Positions 14,199-15,841 of a DNA stretch of 15,841 nucleotides are shown one piece after another. How positions within the stretch are numbered: the first letter of the stretch is position 1; the number at the start of each line of letters is the position of its first letter. The notes under the pieces are model-generated. The model had not been told where the DNA came from. It made no database searches and worked only from the letters and a program-made list of their open reading frames with translations. This DNA is from Erythrobacter sp. GTDB taxonomy: Bacteria; Pseudomonadota; Alphaproteobacteria; Sphingomonadales; Sphingomonadaceae. The translations under genes and the position numbers were made by a program. The stretch spans positions 1-15,841 of the forward strand of contig NZOF01000076.1 in NCBI GenBank assembly GCA_002695185.1, read 5' to 3'.

Positions 14199-14592
14199 GA
14201 CCTTCCCGTGGCCCTGGGGCTGACTGTCACGGGGTCGGGAGGGCGGGGTGGTGCGGCCCGCAGGCGCAGCCGAGGACGCGGCCCGCCTGGACGACGACGC
14301 GCGGCACGCGCGGCGCTGGCCCCTTGACCGGCAGACGCAGGGATGCGTGGCGGATAAAGGAAACAGAAAGATCGTCGGGGCGAGGGTGAGCGCGGGCTTG
14401 CCCGGTCGATCCCCCGGCACGTCATCAGCTGGTCATGGCCCGCGCCTCAAGCGCGGGCCGCAGAGTTCCTTCTGCCTCCGATTCAGATTCGTAATTTGTT
14501 CGGCGTTATACGTTCATCGTAATTCGGTATTCGCCATCTCCCATCCGCCGAACGCCGTCGGCCATCGGACAGCGTTGGTTCCCAATCGCTAC
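14199..14592. other. Gene-free debris between the IS6 element and the second direct repeat
   Basis: No gene is recognised. A plus-strand frame with RLDDDARHARRWPLDRQ may be a remnant of a broken gene, but it has no start or family match. The clearest feature is a strong hairpin at 14437-14459. Composition falls from very GC-rich (14200-14300) to near average after 14460, suggesting a patchwork of origins. Confidence 0.4.
14437..14459. repeat. Perfect GC-rich hairpin (REP-like palindrome)
   Basis: GGCCCGCGC and GCGCGGGCC form a perfect 9-bp stem around a CTCAA loop. There is no T run on either side, so it is more like a repetitive extragenic palindrome than a terminator. Confidence 0.6.
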
Positions 14593-14703
14593 CCGGCGCA
14601 TCGCTCGATCCATGCTGTCTCGCTCAGCGCCTTGCGCCCGCGTCAGCGGTCCCGCCCGCCAGGGCCGAGATCGTCGGGGCAGGGCGCGCAGGACCGGGGT
14701 TCG
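14593..14703 (+). repeat. 111-bp direct repeat, right copy
   Basis: Same orientation as 715-825, with 107 of 111 bases identical. The right end (14703) falls exactly at the point where an IS1182-family transposase frame stops resembling the family, so the repeat sequence has been joined to the transposase 5' part. Confidence 0.85.
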
Positions 14704-14875
14704 GGCGACCGGTTCGGGCGGGCGCACAACGCTCGAAGCCGAGCGCCGGCAGATCGAGCTCTTCGACGAAGAGGTCGACGACACGGACCAGGTGATCCTC
14801 GCCGATCCAGTCCTCGAGACGATCAGGGAAAAGCGTGACCTGTTCCCGGTCGGTGCCATCAATGAAACGTGCCAT
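14624..14875 (-). pseudogene. Truncated IS1182-family transposase (N-terminal fragment)
   Basis: From the ATG at 14875 the frame reads MARFIDGTDREQVTLFPDRL and continues through WIGEDHLVRVVDLFVEELDL to GFERCAPARTGRP. This is the conserved N terminus of IS1182-type transposases (DUF772). After about 57 residues the similarity ends at 14704 and the frame runs into the 111-bp repeat (PGPARPAPTISALAGG...), stopping at 14624. The remaining roughly 400 residues, including the catalytic domain, are absent, so the gene is dead. The ATG at 14875 is preferred to one at 14899 because the family starts with MARFI. Confidence 0.82.
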
Positions 14876-14964
14876 CCATGCCTCCCTCTGCCTTGTCAAA
14901 GCTTACCACGGAAGAGCGTTTCCACACAGCCTCGGCCGAGACCCGCCTGCGCGGCTCGGGCGGA

Positions 14965-15011
14965 AACCGCTTTGGCGGTTGGAGCTAGAGCCTGATCCCG
15001 GCTTGCCGGGA
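14965..15011. repeat. Two tandem hairpins upstream of the low-GC gene
   Basis: AACCGC-TTTG-GCGGTT (14965-14980) is followed 15 bases later by TCCCGG-CTTG-CCGGGA (14996-15011). Both have 6-bp perfect stems with 4-base loops. They lie between the IS1182 remnant, whose outer end is probably near here, and the gene starting at 15058. They may be an element terminus or part of that gene's control region. Confidence 0.45.
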
Positions 15012-15057
15012 CGCGCTCGACCTATAAGATTGGTGAAGCATCGTTGTTGGGGTCAAA

Positions 15058-15471
15058 ATGACAAACACACAGCTTAAGTGGCAAGATTTTCCGGAAATCA
15101 ACTGCCCTCCGAAACAGATATTTAATCATGAGAACAAGACTATTTTCCATGTGTGGAAGGCAATCGAACTGATACGCGAACGGCCGGACGATTTTCAATT
15201 TGGTGCTGTTCAGTTGCAGAATTTGCGTGCGCAAATTGAAGGTCGAGGAAATCTAGACCTTGAGTATGCCAGCTCACTCGAACAAGAGGACGCTACTAGG
15301 CCGCTTTTAATTGCTACGGAAAGTGATGGACAGCACAGGCTTATTGACGGTTATCATCGGGCTTTGCGGTGCCACTGGCAAGGTTGTATAGGTGCGCCAG
15401 CTTGGATTTTGAATCAACAACAGACGGCGAGTATAAGTGAGCCTTACAGGGAAGACTTTGAACGGATTTGA
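15058..15471 (+). CDS. Hypothetical protein with a ParB-like nuclease-domain motif, low GC
   Basis: The 137-residue product has one recognisable stretch, LLIATESDGQHRLIDGYHRA (83-102) followed by LRCHWQG. It matches the liDGhHR...A...G core of ParB/sulfiredoxin-fold domains. The rest (residues 1-80) has no obvious domain; there is no signal peptide or membrane segment. GGGG lies about five bases before the ATG. GC content is roughly 45%, clearly below the surrounding DNA, and codon use differs accordingly, so it was probably acquired from another source. It stands alone, downstream of mobile-element debris and convergent with the nuclease gene. It could be an orphan modifier of ParB type or part of a small mobile cassette. 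Confidence 0.65.
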   Translation: MTNTQLKWQDFPEINCPPKQIFNHENKTIFHVWKAIELIRERPDDFQFGAVQLQNLRAQIEGRGNLDLEYASSLEQEDATRPLLIATESDGQHRLIDGYHRALRCHWQGCIGAPAWILNQQQTASISEPYREDFERI

Positions 15472-15542
15472 TCTGATAATTACCTAATTGTAGTTTTCTT
15501 TGTTGGCGAGTGTTGTAGGTCGGCTAGCACGATCCTCATTAT

Positions 15543-15841
15543 TTATCTGGCGCGATACTCCCACGCCGGTTGCGACTTGTATTTCCACACGCCCATACGC
15601 GCTTTCTTCGCAGCTTTCTCATCGCGCACATATTCCTCTGAATATCTGCGATAAGCCCACACCAAGCCACCCCTGACCATTTCGCGGTTCACGTCGAGGC
15701 GTCCGGCCCGACAGCGGGAGACGGTGCGGCCGTAGCGGTCGGTGTCGATGCGGGTGCAGCGGACCGGCTGGGCCGACAGGATGGCGGCCAGGGTGTCGGT
15801 TGCGGCTGTGCCGCAAGCGAAGGGTCCGCAGCTCTGCCCGC
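15543..15841 (-). CDS. Staphylococcal-nuclease-like (thermonuclease family) protein, C-terminal part
   Basis: The minus strand encodes at least 98 residues ending in a TAA at 15545-15543; the N terminus lies beyond the right edge. The frame reads CGTAATDTLAAILSAQPVRC, then DTDRYGRTVSRC (the SNase strand with the DRYGR motif), VNREMVRGGLVWAYRRYSEE, and EKAAKKARMGVWKY. This is the closing half of the SNase (PF00565) fold: the conserved E-x-x-A-x-x-x-x-x-G-x-W helix and the DRYGR segment are both present. Such exported nucleases with paired cysteines are common in alphaproteobacteria. The catalytic residues of the N-terminal half cannot be seen. Confidence 0.85.
   Translation of the reverse strand, partial: GQSCGPFACGTAATDTLAAILSAQPVRCTRIDTDRYGRTVSRCRAGRLDVNREMVRGGLVWAYRRYSEEYVRDEKAAKKARMGVWKYKSQPAWEYRAR

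Noticed and set aside
15619..15816. A 65-codon minus-strand frame at the right edge
   Set aside because: A different minus-strand frame, ending at 15543, encodes an unmistakable SNase-like protein, so this frame is a shadow.
1..15841. CRISPR arrays, tRNA, rRNA or tandem-repeat loci
   Set aside because: No regularly spaced repeats were seen, and no tRNA-like or rRNA-like sequence was recognised on either strand by eye.

Overview
The window looks like accessory DNA, probably plasmid or genomic island, from a high-GC alphaproteobacterium. Rhodobacterales, possibly Paracoccus-like, is my best guess. It rests on the GC-rich codon use, the general look of the TRAP, LysR and DUF411/DUF305 proteins, and the insertion-sequence families (IS6 and IS1182). 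The taxonomy is inference; there is no rRNA or tRNA to anchor it.

Layout from left to right. (1) 1-281: the left edge, with two leftward genes of unknown function. They are preceded by a nested inverted-repeat structure (303-460) and a gene-poor stretch that carries the first copy of a 111-bp direct repeat (715-825). (2) 1187-3788: a compact rightward cluster typical of copper or heavy-metal loci. It encodes a His/Met/Cys-rich exported peptide, a DUF411 metal-binding protein, a c-type cytochrome, a membrane DUF305 protein, and a glutaredoxin-MauE fusion broken by two in-frame ochre codons 12 bases apart. (3) 3789-4233: no gene, ending in a near-consensus promoter so close to the next ATG that the transcript should be leaderless. 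(4) 4234-5163: an unrecognised protein with a HEPN-type RX4H motif (RNKLVH) followed by three four-cysteine zinc ribbons. It converges on and overlaps the next gene. (5) 5075-13288: a LysR-type regulator divergent from a six-gene operon: TRAP transporter (dctP, dctQ, dctM), ketopantoate-reductase-family dehydrogenase, aldehyde dehydrogenase, and a thiamine-diphosphate enzyme of the benzoylformate decarboxylase/acetolactate synthase type. (6) 13381-14198: a complete IS6-family element without a target duplication. (7) 14199-15057: mobile-element debris, including the second copy of the direct repeat fused to a truncated IS1182-family transposase. (8) 15058-15471: a low-GC orphan gene with a ParB-like motif. 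(9) 15543-15841: the 3' part of a leftward staphylococcal-nuclease-like gene.

How the genes may work together: the TRAP operon reads as a self-contained uptake and oxidation route. A 2-hydroxy acid would be imported, oxidised to a 2-oxo acid by the KPR-family enzyme, decarboxylated by the ThDP enzyme to an aldehyde, and oxidised to the acid by the aldehyde dehydrogenase. Mandelate to benzoylformate to benzaldehyde to benzoate is the example I favour, but the substrate is not proven by sequence. Almost the whole interior (826-14592) lies between the two copies of the 111-bp direct repeat, so the cargo could be gained or lost as one unit by homologous recombination. The most novel single gene is the HEPN/zinc-ribbon protein.
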